Positions 32,389 to 42,893 of a stretch of 64,000 nt of DNA are shown here, in pieces (the stretch's first letter is position 1; every line of letters begins with the position of its first letter). Location of the stretch: contig NZ_VMNW02000012.1 in the NCBI RefSeq assembly GCF_007713735.2, forward strand, positions 80,544 through 144,543, read 5' to 3'. The notes below the pieces were generated by a model, which was not told the origin of the DNA, searched no databases, and saw nothing but the letters and a program-made list of their open reading frames with translations. Source of the stretch: Amycolatopsis acidicola. Its GTDB lineage: Bacteria; Actinomycetota; Actinomycetes; Mycobacteriales; Pseudonocardiaceae. The position numbers were made by a program, and so were the translations under genes.

Positions 32389-33605
32389 ACACCGCGCCGC
32401 TCGACATCGACGTCGACCCGAAGGCGTACCTCGCGCATCACGAGAGCCTCGACGAGTCGGCCGCCGACGCGCTGCTCGACGAACGCGAGCGCGAGGTACG
32501 CGCGCGGGTGCGGGACGTCGTCGCGCACGAGGTCGCGCCCCGTGCGGCGGAGGCCGACCGCACCCACGCGTTCGTCCACGACAGTTACCAGGCGCTGGCT
32601 TCCGCGGGCCTGGCCGGGCTGATCTTCCCGAAGCACCTCGGCGGCACCGGGGACACCAACGTCGCCTACGCCGCGGCGATGGAGGAGATCACCGCGGGCT
32701 GCGCCGCGACGAGCCTCGTCTACATGACCCAGATGCACGCGGCGTACCCGATCCTGATCGCGGGCACCGGGGCGCTGGCCGAGCGCTACATCCCCGGCCT
32801 GCTCGCGGGAACGGCGTACGGCGCGCTGGGCATCACCGAACCGGGCGCGGGCAGCGACGTGGCGAGCCTGCGCTCCGTCGCGACGCCGACCGACGACGGG
32901 TACTCGCTCAGCGGGTCGAAGACGTTCATCACCACCGGCGACAAGGCCGGCGTGATCATCTGCTTCGCCACCGTGGACCGGTCGCTGGGCCGCAAGGGCG
33001 TCACCGCGTTCGTCCTGAATGGACAGTGGGCCGGGCTGGAGCGCGGTCGGCCGCTGAGCAAGCTGGGCATGCACGGGTCCAGCACGGCCGAGCTGTTCTT
33101 CGACGGCGTGCGGATCCCGGCGGATCACCGGCTCGGCGAGGAGGGCGGCGGCTGGCAGGTCGTGATGAACTCCGTGATCAAGTCCCGGATCAGCGCCGCC
33201 GCGCAGGGCGTCGGGCTCGCCCGCGCCGCCTACGGGCGGGCGTTGCGGGTGCTCACGCGCATCCACGGCGCGAAGCTGCCGGACGAGGCGGCGTTCGCGC
33301 TGGCCACTCTGCGCGGAAAGGTGTTGCAGGGCAGGCTGTTGCTGCTCAGCGTCGCCCGCGAGGTGGACCGCTCCAGCAGCCCGAACGCCGGGCAGATCGG
33401 GATCATGAAACAGACCTGCACCGACCTCGGTTTCGACGCCGCGCGCGAGGCGACGCGCGTCCTCGGCCCGTACGGGGACCTGACCGAACTGGGCGTGGAG
33501 CGGTGCCTGCGCGACGCGAAGGTCACCCAGATCTACGACGGCACCAACGAGGTGCAGCGGCTGCTCATCGCCCGCGACACCGCACGGAAGGCAGGAGAAC
33601 GGTAG
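32385..33605 (+). CDS. Acyl-CoA dehydrogenase
   Basis: 406 aa, FAD enzyme. Three domains are visible. YGALGITEPGAGSDVASL near residue 148 and FITTGDKAGVIICFA near 183 are the FAD-contact strands. Near the C-terminus, QIYDGTNEVQRLLIARD carries the usual catalytic Glu position. ATGA overlap with the hydratase gene. In the alicyclic model it has the AliB role, forming the 1-ene of the ring-CoA. It would need an ETF, which is not in the window. Confidence 0.9.
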   Translation: MNTAPLDIDVDPKAYLAHHESLDESAADALLDEREREVRARVRDVVAHEVAPRAAEADRTHAFVHDSYQALASAGLAGLIFPKHLGGTGDTNVAYAAAMEEITAGCAATSLVYMTQMHAAYPILIAGTGALAERYIPGLLAGTAYGALGITEPGAGSDVASLRSVATPTDDGYSLSGSKTFITTGDKAGVIICFATVDRSLGRKGVTAFVLNGQWAGLERGRPLSKLGMHGSSTAELFFDGVRIPADHRLGEEGGGWQVVMNSVIKSRISAAAQGVGLARAAYGRALRVLTRIHGAKLPDEAAFALATLRGKVLQGRLLLLSVAREVDRSSSPNAGQIGIMKQTCTDLGFDAAREATRVLGPYGDLTELGVERCLRDAKVTQIYDGTNEVQRLLIARDTARKAGER

Positions 33606-34358
33606 ATGACTTCCCTGGCAGGCAAAGTCGCCATCGTCACGGGGGCGGGACGCGGGCTCGGCCGCGCGATGGCCGAGGCGCTCGCGGAAGCCGGCGCGCG
33701 GGTGACCGTCGCCTCGCGGACGGCGAAGGAACTGGACGCTTTCGTTGCCGAGCAAGAGAAAGCGGGCCGCGAAGCGCTGGCGTGCCCGACCGACATCACC
33801 GACGCGGCGGCCGTCGAGGCGATGGTCGAGGCGACGGTGGAGCGGTTCGGCCGGGTCGACATCCTGGTGAACAACTCCGGGATCGTCGCCACCACGCCCC
33901 TGCTGGAGCAGGAGCCCGAGGAGTGGGACAGGGTGATCGCGACCAACCTGCGCGGGGTCTACCTCGCGACCCGCGCGGCCGGCAAGCATCTCGTGGCACA
34001 GAAATCGGGCAAGGTCATCACCATCGCCTCGAACTTCGCCCTGCAGGGCGTGGCGAATCACGCGGCCTATTCCGCGTCCAAGGCCGGGGTCCTCGCCTTC
34101 ACCCGCTCGATGGCCGTCGAATGGTCCCGCCACGGCATCCAGGTCAACGCGATCGCCCCGGGCTACTTCGCCACCGACCTCAACGCCGGCATGCGCGCCG
34201 ACGACGCGGTCATGGACAAGGTGCTGCGCGCGATCCCGGCGCGGCGGATGGGCGAGCCGGGCGAGATCAAACCCTGGCTGCTCCTGCTCGCCGGGCCCGA
34301 ATCGGACTTCATGACCGGCGAGTACCTCGTGCTCGACGGCGGCCAGACCATCCGCTGA
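33606..34358 (+). CDS. Short-chain dehydrogenase/reductase (BadH-like role possible)
   Basis: 250 aa classical SDR. TGAGRGLGRAMAEAL (cofactor binding), NNSGIV near 90, Ser in ITIASNFALQG near 138, YSASKAG near 152 (Tyr and Lys) and a C-terminal GEYLVLDGGQ. It starts one base after the previous stop, with SD CAGGAGAACGG. BadH, the 2-hydroxycyclohexanecarboxyl-CoA dehydrogenase, belongs to this family, which supports the ring pathway, but FabG-like alternatives cannot be excluded. Confidence 0.88.
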   Translation: MTSLAGKVAIVTGAGRGLGRAMAEALAEAGARVTVASRTAKELDAFVAEQEKAGREALACPTDITDAAAVEAMVEATVERFGRVDILVNNSGIVATTPLLEQEPEEWDRVIATNLRGVYLATRAAGKHLVAQKSGKVITIASNFALQGVANHAAYSASKAGVLAFTRSMAVEWSRHGIQVNAIAPGYFATDLNAGMRADDAVMDKVLRAIPARRMGEPGEIKPWLLLLAGPESDFMTGEYLVLDGGQTIR

Positions 34359-34376
34359 CAGAACGGAGACAACGAC

Positions 34377-35255
34377 GTGACTGCGCAGGAACGCACCGTC
34401 GCGGTGCTCGGTGCGGGGACCATGGGTTCCGGCATCGCCACCGTGATGGTCCGGGCCGGCTACCGGACCCTCCTCCACGACCTCGCCGACGACCGCGTCG
34501 AGCGCGGGGTTTCCACCGTGCGGGGTTTCCTCGCCAAGAGCGCGAAACTCGGCAAGCTCACCGAGGACGAGGCCGCCGCCGCGTCGGCCCGCATCGAGGG
34601 CACCACCGAACTGAAGGACCTCGCGGGCGCCGGGGTGGTGGTCGAGGCGATCTTCGAGGACCTGGCCGCGAAGAAGACGCTCTTCGGGGAGCTGGACGGC
34701 ATCGTCGGCGAGGAAACCCTGTTCCACACCAACACTTCCACGCTGTCGGTCACCGGGATCGCCTCGGGCTCGAAGCTCCCGGGGCGGGTCGTGGGCACGC
34801 ACTACTGCAACCCGGCGCCGCTGATGAAGCTGGTCGAGGTGGCCGACGGCCGGCACACCGCGAGCTGGGCGCACCAGGCGACGATCGAGTTCCTCGGCTC
34901 GCTGGGGAAGACCTCGGTGGTCACCAAGGACCGGCCGGGGTTCATCGTCAACCGGTTCCTGATCCCGTGGGAGAACAGCTGCATCCAGGCGCTGGAAAAC
35001 GGCCTGGGCACGAAGGAATCCATCGACGCCGCGGTGACCGGCGCGCTGGGGCACCCGATGGGCCCGTTCAAACTGCTCGACGTCGTGGGCATGGACATCC
35101 ACCAGCAGGTCGCGACCCGGCTGTATGAACAGCTGCGCGACCCCAGGTTCTTCCCGCCGCCGATGGTCGACCGGATGGTCTCCGCCGGTGACCTCGGGCG
35201 CAAGACCGGGCGCGGCTTCTACACCTACGACGACACCCGCCTGTTCGGCTCTTGA
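34377..35255 (+). CDS. 3-hydroxyacyl-CoA dehydrogenase, first copy
   Basis: 292 aa. N-terminal NAD domain AVLGAGTMGSGIATVMVRAG; the catalytic-His segment reads GTHYCNPAPLMKLVE rather than the usual GLHFFNP. C-terminal dimer domain has KDRPGFIVNRFLIPWENSC, then GPFKLLDVVGMDI and GRKTGRGFYTYDD. GTG start with SD ACGGAGAC. It oxidises L-3-hydroxyacyl-CoA to the 3-keto ester. A second copy follows directly. The two differ in the His segment, which suggests different chain or ring substrates. Confidence 0.9.
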   Translation: MTAQERTVAVLGAGTMGSGIATVMVRAGYRTLLHDLADDRVERGVSTVRGFLAKSAKLGKLTEDEAAAASARIEGTTELKDLAGAGVVVEAIFEDLAAKKTLFGELDGIVGEETLFHTNTSTLSVTGIASGSKLPGRVVGTHYCNPAPLMKLVEVADGRHTASWAHQATIEFLGSLGKTSVVTKDRPGFIVNRFLIPWENSCIQALENGLGTKESIDAAVTGALGHPMGPFKLLDVVGMDIHQQVATRLYEQLRDPRFFPPPMVDRMVSAGDLGRKTGRGFYTYDDTRLFGS

Positions 35256-35266
35256 GGAGGCCCTCC

Positions 35267-36133
35267 ATGTCCGACATCCACAACGTGGCGGTGCTCGGTT
35301 TCGGCACCATGGGCGCCGGGATCGCGCAGACCGTCGCCGCCTCCGGCCGTCCGGTCACCGTGCTCGAAACGGGCCAGGACCGGATCGACGCCGGGCTCGC
35401 GCACCTTCGCTCCTTTGTGGACGGTGGCGTGCGGCGCGGCAAGCTCACCGAGGCCGGGCGGGACGAGCTGCTCGCCCGTGTCCGGCCGGTCACCGACGTG
35501 GCCGGGCTGGCGGGCAGCGATCTCGTGATCGAGGCCGTCACCGAACGGCCCGACGTCAAACGGGAGCTGCTTTCCCGCGTGGCGGCCGTGGTTTCCGCCG
35601 AAGCGCTCATCGTCACCAACACCTCGGCGCTGTCGGTGACCGACCTCGCCGGCGCGGTCCCGAACCCGGAACGCTTCGCTGGCCTGCACTTCTTCAACCC
35701 CGCGCCGGTGATGAAGGTGGTCGAGGTGGTGCGCGCGCTGCAGACCGCGCCGGCCACCATCGACAGGCTGGCCGCGTTCGCTGAGGCCATCGCGAAGGAC
35801 CCGGTCGTGGTGAAGGACCGGCCCGGGTTCCTGGTGAACCACCTGCTGATCCCGTACCTCAACGACGTGATCACCGAGTACGACCACGAGCTGGCCACGG
35901 CCGAGGACATCGACACCGCGCTCAAGCTCGGGCTCGGCTACAAACTCGGCCCGCTCGAACTGCTCGACCTGATCGGGCTCGACGTGCACGAGCACGCCAC
36001 GCGCAGCGCGTACGACGCCACCCTCGACCCGCGCTTCGCGCCGCCGCCGCTGCTGCGGCAGATGGTGGCCGCCGGCCATCTCGGCGCCAAGAACGGGCAG
36101 GGATTCCGCACAGGGAAGGAAAACGCTCAGTGA
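35267..36133 (+). CDS. 3-hydroxyacyl-CoA dehydrogenase, second copy
   Basis: 288 aa. AVLGFGTMGAGIAQTVAASG (NAD) and the standard GLHFFNPAPVMKVVEVV His segment; later KDRPGFLVNHLLIPYLND and LGYKLGPLELLDLIGLDVH. ATG 35267 is chosen because GAGGAGG lies 6 nt upstream; an in-frame start at 35252 would overlap that SD. It is the conventional member of the pair and would serve the linear beta-oxidation that follows ring opening. Confidence 0.9.
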   Translation: MSDIHNVAVLGFGTMGAGIAQTVAASGRPVTVLETGQDRIDAGLAHLRSFVDGGVRRGKLTEAGRDELLARVRPVTDVAGLAGSDLVIEAVTERPDVKRELLSRVAAVVSAEALIVTNTSALSVTDLAGAVPNPERFAGLHFFNPAPVMKVVEVVRALQTAPATIDRLAAFAEAIAKDPVVVKDRPGFLVNHLLIPYLNDVITEYDHELATAEDIDTALKLGLGYKLGPLELLDLIGLDVHEHATRSAYDATLDPRFAPPPLLRQMVAAGHLGAKNGQGFRTGKENAQ

Positions 36134-36909
36134 CGAGCTACACCGACATCCTCGTCGACCGGGACGGCCCGGTCCTCACCATCACGCTCAACCGGCCGGA
36201 GAACGGCAACAAGTTCCGGCACGAAACGTGCCTGGAGCTCTCCGACGCGCTGCAGCGCTTCCGGGTCGACCCCGCCCTGCGCGTGGCCGTGCTCACCGGG
36301 GCGGGCGAGAAGTTCTTCTGCATCGGCGGCGAACACGATCACGCCACCTCGCTCGACCAGTCGCAGGTGCTGCCGATCATCGACGTCTACCAGGCGATCG
36401 ACACCATCCCGAAGCCGGTCATCGCGGCGGTCAACGGGTTCGCGGTCGGCGGCGGCAACGTGCTGCACACGGTGTGCGATCTGACGATCGCCGCCGAGAA
36501 CGCCGTGTTCCGGCAGGTCGGCCCGATGGTGGGCAGTTTCGACGCGGGCTACGGCAGCTGGTATCTCGAGGACACCATCGGCCGTAAGCGCGCCAAGGAG
36601 ATGTGGTACCTCAACCGCAAATACACCGCCGAGCAGGCGCTGGCGATGGGGCTGGCCAACGAGGTCGTCCCCGCCGACCGGCTGCGCGCCAGGGCGGACG
36701 AGGTCGCGCGCGAGATCGCCAGCCGCAGCCCGATGGCGATCGGGGGCCTCAAGGCCGCGTTCTCCGGCAAGCACAACGGTGTCTCCGGCCAGGCCCGGAT
36801 GGCGCACGACCAGCTGCTGACCGTGTACCTGACCACGCAGGAAGCGCAGGAGGTCAGCGCGTCGTTCGGTGAGAAGCGCAAGCCCGACCCCGACAGGTTC
36901 TGGAAATGA
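36130..36909 (+). CDS. BadI/MenB-type crotonase (ring-cleaving or ring-closing)
   Basis: 259 aa. It differs from ordinary hydratases and matches the MenB/BadI branch: RPENGNKFRHETCLELSDAL, FAVGGGNVLHTVCDLTIAAE, VGPMVGSFDAGYGSWYLED, KEMWYLNRKYTAEQALAMGL, and a C-terminal Tyr in VYLTTQEAQE. The catalytic Asp of GSFDAGYG and this Tyr are the MenB/BadI active-site residues. MenB closes the naphthoate ring; BadI hydrolyses 2-ketocyclohexanecarboxyl-CoA to pimeloyl-CoA. There are no menaquinone genes here, and the SDR, hydratase, dehydrogenase and ligase set fits the BadI role. GTG start in a GTGA-type overlap. Confidence 0.78.
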   Translation: MTSYTDILVDRDGPVLTITLNRPENGNKFRHETCLELSDALQRFRVDPALRVAVLTGAGEKFFCIGGEHDHATSLDQSQVLPIIDVYQAIDTIPKPVIAAVNGFAVGGGNVLHTVCDLTIAAENAVFRQVGPMVGSFDAGYGSWYLEDTIGRKRAKEMWYLNRKYTAEQALAMGLANEVVPADRLRARADEVAREIASRSPMAIGGLKAAFSGKHNGVSGQARMAHDQLLTVYLTTQEAQEVSASFGEKRKPDPDRFWK

Positions 36910-37861
36910 GCCGCAACACCCCGCCGCTGACCGGGGAGCAGGCCGACCTCGCCGGGATGCTGGACGCGCTGATGTCCGATGTGGACAGTGCGCTGGCTGA
37001 CGAGCGGCCGGCCGACGTGGCGGCGCTGAGGGCCCGGCTGGCCGGGCTGGGAGTGTGGACGCTGGGCGTGCCCGAGGCGCTGGGCGGTGGCGGCGCGGAC
37101 GGCGCGCTCACCGCCGCGGCGTTCGCGCGGCTCGGCCGGGGCTGGGCCGCGCTCGCCTGGGCGGCCGTGCAGGCGCACGCCGCCGCCGAGTTGCTGACCG
37201 AGCATCCTGAACTGCGCGAACGTATCCACGCCGGTGAGGTCGCGATCGCCGTGACGCGCGGCGAACGCGTGGACGCGGCAGGGGAGCGGCCGCACGTCAT
37301 CGTGCTCGACGACGGTGGCGCCCGGCTGTACGAACCGGCGGCGCTGGAGTACCGCGCCGTGCGTCACACCGGTTTGGGCGGCGCCTTGACGCGCGTGATC
37401 GAGCCGCGCGGCGAGGGCATCGCGCTGACCGGTGACGTCGACGCCGCGAAGGTCCGGCTCTGGCTGGGCGCCGCCGCGGTGGCGGCCGGAATCGCCGACG
37501 CCGCAAGCGAAGCCGCGCTCGACTACAGCGCGGGACGCAGGCAGTTCGGCGCCGCGTTGACGGCACTGCCGACAGTGCGTGACTCGCTGCTCGGCTCATC
37601 GGGCGCTGCGGCGGTGTTGCTGCGCCAGGTTCTGCGGAGCGCGGACTCCACGCCGTGGCAGGCGGCGGCGGTGCTCGACACCGCGTGCGAGTCGGCGATC
37701 GACGTGGCGGCGAAAGCCCTGCAGTCCCACGGCGGCTACGGCTATCTCACCGAGTATCCCGCCGAACGCCTCCTGCGTGACGCGGTGTCGCTGCGTGCGG
37801 CGAGCGACACGGCCGGCGCCCGCCGGGCAGGGGCGTCCGAACTGGCCGGCTCCGGGAAAGG

Positions 37862-37865
<4 letters not shown>
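36906..37865 (+). CDS. Short acyl-CoA-dehydrogenase-family protein, possibly non-catalytic partner
   Basis: 319 aa, about 60-80 residues shorter than the family norm. N-terminal helical domain (LGVWTLGVPEALGGGGADGA) and the C-terminal helix bundle (DYSAGRRQFGAALTALPTVR, SHGGYGYLTEYPAERLLRDA) are recognisable. The middle beta domain is much reduced. The catalytic-Glu segment (Y.GTNE) is replaced by RAASDTAGARR. Such proteins can be the partner half of a heterotetrameric dehydrogenase, as in actinobacterial steroid catabolism. ATGA overlaps on both sides fix it in the operon. Confidence 0.78.
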
Positions 37866-39531
<1,666 letters not shown>

Positions 39532-39535
<4 letters not shown>

Positions 39536-40659
39536 CGACCGACATCCGCCCGCTGGACGGCATCCGCGTGCTGGACCTGTCCACGCTGCTGCCGGGCCCG
39601 CTCGGCACCCTGTTCCTCGCCGAGGCCGGCGCCGACGTGATCAAGATCGAACGACCCGGCCACGGTGACGAAATGCGTTCGTACGTCCCGAAACTGGGCG
39701 AGGCGAGCGCGAACTACGCGGTGCTGAACCGGGGCAAGCGGGCGTTCGCGGCCGATCTCAAGGACCCGGCCGACCGCGACCGGGTGCTCGACCTCGCGGC
39801 GAGCGCCGACGTGGTGATGGAACAGTTCCGCCCCGGCGTCGCGGACCGGCTCGGCCTCGGCTACGACCAGGTCCGGGCCCGCAACCCGAAAATCGTGTAC
39901 TGCTCGATCACCGGTTACGGGCAGACCGGCCCGCACACCGCGCGGGCAGGGCACGATCTGAACTATCTCGCCGAATCCGGGCTGCTGGGCGTGGTCACCG
40001 ACGGCACCGGCGCTCCGCAGCTGCCGGTGTCGGTGCTGGCGGACATCGCCGGTGGCAGCTACCCGGCGGTGCTGAACATCCTGCTGGCCTTGCGGCAGCG
40101 CGATCTCACCGGAAGGGGCAGCAGGCTGGACATCTCGATGGCGCACAACCTCCAGGTGCTCGCGTACGGGTATTTCGCGGCGCACCAGGGCAGCGGCGAA
40201 TGGCCGCGCCCGGGCCGGGAACAGCTCACCGGCGGCAGCCCGCGCTACCGCATCTATTCCACTTCGGACGGTCGGCACGTCGCGGTCGGCGCGCTGGAGC
40301 GGAAGTTCTGGGAGCGCCTGGCCGTGCTGATCGGCCTTCCCGCCCGGCTGGTCGACGACGAGGGGCAGGAGGACGTGGTGATCGCCGCGGTCGCCGAGCG
40401 CATCGGCGCGCACCCCGCCGAATACTGGCGCAAGGTCTTCGACGGTGAGGACGTGTGCGCCACCGTGGTGTCCACTTGGGACGAAGCGGTGGACGCGGGT
40501 CTCGTCGAGCCCGACCGCCCGGAACGCCTCACCGGCCCCGGTTTCGACGTCGGCACGCTGCGCAGCCCGCTCGACCCGGCCCTGCGCGGAACTCCGGGTG
40601 CCGTGGGGTATCCGTCGCTGGATCCGCTGCCCGCCGACGTCGGCGGCCTCTGGCGCTAA
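39532..40659 (+). CDS. CoA-transferase III family, alpha-methylacyl-CoA racemase type
   Basis: 375 aa. RPLDGIRVLDLSTLLPGPLG at the N-terminus and AGADVIKIERPG near residue 40. Unlike the gene at 30383 it has ARAGHDLNYLAESGLLGVV near 138, the GHDxNY motif that carries the Asp of alpha-methylacyl-CoA racemases. Racemisation at C2 would make a branched or ring acyl-CoA acceptable to the stereospecific dehydrogenase. Start ATGA overlaps the ligase gene. Confidence 0.82.
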
Positions 40660-40687
40660 CCGGTTTTTCCCGAGAGGAGAGTTTTTC

Positions 40688-41677
40688 GTGCGTGCCGCGC
40701 TCGTCAAGGAATTCGGTGCCCCCGCTTCCGCGCTGGTGGTCGAGGAAGTGCCCGATCTCGTGCCAGGGCCCGGTGAGGTGATCGTGGAGGTGGCCGCGGT
40801 CAGCGTGAACTTCCCGGACATCCTCGTGGTGGAGGGGACCTACCAGAACCTGCCGCCGCGGCCGTTCAGCCCGGGCAAGGAAGCGGCGGGCCGCGTGCTC
40901 GCCGTCGGCGAAGGCGTGCGGCGGCTTTCGGTGGGGGACAGGGTACTCACGCTCGTCGAGTACGGCGGGTACGCCGAACAGCTGCGCGTGCCCGAGGAAC
41001 TCGTGATGGAGCTGCCGGACACGATGTCGTACGAGGAGGCCGCGGCGTTCGGCCTCGTCTACAGCACCGCGTACTTCGGCCTGCTGCGGCGCGGTCAGCT
41101 GAAGGCCGGGGAGACGGTGCTGATCACCGGCGCCGGTGGTGGCGTCGGTTCGGCCGGGGTCCAGGTCGCGAAGGCTTACGGCGCAACGGTGATCGCGCTG
41201 GCGCAGGACGAGGCGAAGGCGGAACTGGCCCGTGCGCAAGGAGCGGACCACGTGCTCACGTCCACTCCGGACACTCTTTGCGACGACGTGCGCGCGCTGA
41301 CCGGCGGGCGCGGGGTCGACGTCACGCTGGAGATGCTCGGCGGGGACTTCCTCAGCCAGATCATCCGCTGTACGGCCTGGGAGGGCCGGATCGTGATCGT
41401 CGGGTTCGCGTCCGGCGGGCAGAACCCGATCAAGCCGGGGCACGTGCTGGTCAAGAGCATCAGTGTCGTCGGCCTGCAGAGCAGCGACTACCGCGACCGG
41501 ATGCCGGAACTGATGCGCTCCACGATGGCGGAGATGTTCGCCCTGCACGCCGACGGCAGGCTGAAGGCCACTGTGGACACCACGTTCCCGCTGGAGCAGG
41601 CCGCGGACGCGCTGCAGTACGTCAAGGACGGCCGGGTGCGCGGGAAGGTCGTCATCACCACCGGCAAAGGCGCGTAA
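40688..41677 (+). CDS. Zinc-free MDR oxidoreductase (NADPH:quinone oxidoreductase-like)
   Basis: 329 aa. It starts RAALVKEFGAPASALVVEEV; the domain has NFPDILVVEGTYQNLPPRPF, the nucleotide site ITGAGGGVGSAGVQVAKAYG near 148 and no zinc-ligand Cys/His cluster, so it is a quinone-oxidoreductase or enoyl-reductase type. GTG 40688 follows GAGAGGAGAG. It ends the operon, and a strong hairpin follows. It could reduce an unsaturated acyl-CoA or detoxify quinones; context does not decide. Confidence 0.87.
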   Translation: MRAALVKEFGAPASALVVEEVPDLVPGPGEVIVEVAAVSVNFPDILVVEGTYQNLPPRPFSPGKEAAGRVLAVGEGVRRLSVGDRVLTLVEYGGYAEQLRVPEELVMELPDTMSYEEAAAFGLVYSTAYFGLLRRGQLKAGETVLITGAGGGVGSAGVQVAKAYGATVIALAQDEAKAELARAQGADHVLTSTPDTLCDDVRALTGGRGVDVTLEMLGGDFLSQIIRCTAWEGRIVIVGFASGGQNPIKPGHVLVKSISVVGLQSSDYRDRMPELMRSTMAEMFALHADGRLKATVDTTFPLEQAADALQYVKDGRVRGKVVITTGKGA

Positions 41678-41708
41678 CGGCCTGGCCGCGGTTCGGTGAC
41701 GTCGTGGT

Positions 41709-41734
41709 GGGGCGGGCCTGGCAGGGCCCGCCCC
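41709..41734. terminator. Terminator hairpin between convergent units
   Basis: GGGGCGGGCC (41709-41718) pairs perfectly with GGCCCGCCCC (41725-41734) around 6 nt. It lies between the oxidoreductase stop and the convergent SnoaL-like gene, so it can serve both strands. Confidence 0.75.
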
Positions 41735-41774
41735 GCACGGTCAACGGGCGCTCCGCGAACTCGTGCCTCCTGGT

Positions 41775-42212
41775 TCAGGTCGTGGACTGCGGAACGGCGG
41801 TTTCCGGGATGATGCCGAGTTGCCGCAGGGAGCCGAGCAGGTCGTAGTTGACCCACTCCTCGACGACGCGGTCACCATCCCACTTGTCGCAGCTCATGCC
41901 GCTCATCACATAGGTTTTGCCGGTGGCGGGCAGGCCGCGGAACTCGTTGCGGGCGGTGCCCGCGAGTGTCCATCTGGCCGCGGTCAGGTCACCGTCGACG
42001 AGAATGTCATGGATATCCATGTGCAGATCGGGCTGCGCGTGCCGCAGCTGCTCGATCTGCTGTTTCATGCCGGCGACGCCGTCCACGGGGAAGCTCGGGT
42101 CGTGGAAGGAACAATGCGCGGCGTACAGCTCGTCGCACGCCTCGGTGTGGCCGTTGTTCCATGCCTGGTCCATGAACCGGCGCAGGGATTCCCGGCGCTC
42201 GTCTGGGGTCAC
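41775..42212 (-). CDS. SnoaL-like (NTF2-fold) ester cyclase-type protein
   Basis: 145 aa. RRFMDQAWNNGHTEACDELY, SFHDPSFPVDGVAGMKQQIE, LHMDIHDILVDGDLTAARWT and a final EEWVNYDLLGSLRQLGII follow the SnoaL/ester-cyclase pattern of a small open barrel. GTG 42212 is chosen because AAGGAGA lies upstream; the longer frame adds unrelated residues. Members isomerise or hydrolyse polyketide-like substrates or act as stress proteins. It stands alone with no clear operon partner. Confidence 0.8.
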   Translation of the reverse strand: MTPDERRESLRRFMDQAWNNGHTEACDELYAAHCSFHDPSFPVDGVAGMKQQIEQLRHAQPDLHMDIHDILVDGDLTAARWTLAGTARNEFRGLPATGKTYVMSGMSCDKWDGDRVVEEWVNYDLLGSLRQLGIIPETAVPQSTT

Positions 42213-42509
42213 GACTGTCTCCTTCTTCGTACAGCGCGATCGCACCGGTCTCTCGCACCACCGGAGGAACACGACCGCGACAGTCCAATTGAGACGCCGG
42301 CGGGCAGGCGAGTCTAGAGGCGTTAGACCTCACAACCGCGAGATGCCGCTATGGCCGGAGTCCGGCCCGGCCACCGGGGTGGTGGCGTGTCTTCGGTCGA
42401 AGCGTGAGCACGGGCACGGCTTTTTCCCGCAACCGCGACGCGATTCCGCACCCGGAGCCGAGCCCGGTCGAGCCCCGGCCGCGCCACCCAGCGCAAGCCC
42501 GGCTCACCC

Positions 42510-42724
42510 GGAACCCGGCCCCGCCCACCGGGGGCGCTTCACCCACGTGGCTCCGGCCGCCCAGCGTAAGCCCGACCGCTGAGTGCAACCGCGGCTCACG
42601 CAACCTCGGCTCACGCATCCCCGGCCCATCCGGAACCCGGCCCCGCCCACCGGGCGCGCTCTACCCGCGTAGCCCCGGCCGCCCAGCGCAAGCCCGACCG
42701 CCGAGCGCAACCCCGGCTCACGCA
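42510..42724. repeat. Two imperfect copies of a ~95-bp unit, 122 bp apart
   Basis: GGAACCCGGCCCCGCCCACC begins at 42510 and again at 42632. Each copy continues through GGCCGCCCAGCG..AAGCCCGACCG to CTCACGCAAC, with small differences. No gene is supported here; reading frames through it are low-complexity on both strands. The stretch 42213-42509 before it holds nothing recognisable beyond the SnoaL gene's upstream region. Confidence 0.7.
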
Positions 42725-42835
42725 ACCCCGCCTCACGCAACCCCGCCTCACGCAACCCCGCCTCACGCAACCCCGCCTCACGCAACCCCGCCTCACGCAA
42801 CCCCGCCTCACGCAACCCCGCCTCACCCGAACCCC
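42716..42835. repeat. 15-bp tandem repeat array (CCTCACGCAACCCCG), about 8 units
   Basis: The unit CCTCACGCAACCCCG occurs perfectly about seven times with 15-bp period, with degenerate units at both ends. The period is a multiple of three, so open frames run through it (HATPP on plus, REAGL on minus). Lack of spacers and of unit variation excludes CRISPR. It lies 30 bp upstream of the promoter of the GntR gene at 42892. Confidence 0.85.
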
Positions 42836-42854
42836 AATTCTCGGGAAAAGTGCC

Positions 42855-42893
42855 TTGTCCTCGCGATAGGCAGGATGTATACATGTTGCCTAT
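42855..42893 (+). promoter_or_regulatory. Promoter with overlapping 28-bp operator palindrome
   Basis: TTGTCC (42855-42860), 17 bp, TATACA (42878-42883). The 28-bp element 42866-42893 has outer arms ATAGGCA and TGCCTAT and a perfect ATGTATACAT centre; only the two base pairs between arm and centre mismatch. It covers the -10 box and reaches the ATG of the GntR gene. Autorepression is the simplest reading. Confidence 0.7.

Noticed and set aside
31572..35102. 1176-codon minus-strand open frame
   Set aside because: It is the shadow of four well-supported plus-strand CoA enzyme genes and shows no domain.
36130..36909. Naming the crotonase MenB (naphthoate synthase)
   Set aside because: The sequence fits the MenB/BadI group, but no other menaquinone gene is near and the operon is a beta-oxidation set.
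42716..42835. CRISPR-like array
   Set aside because: Units of 15 bp are directly adjacent with no spacers, and no cas genes are near.
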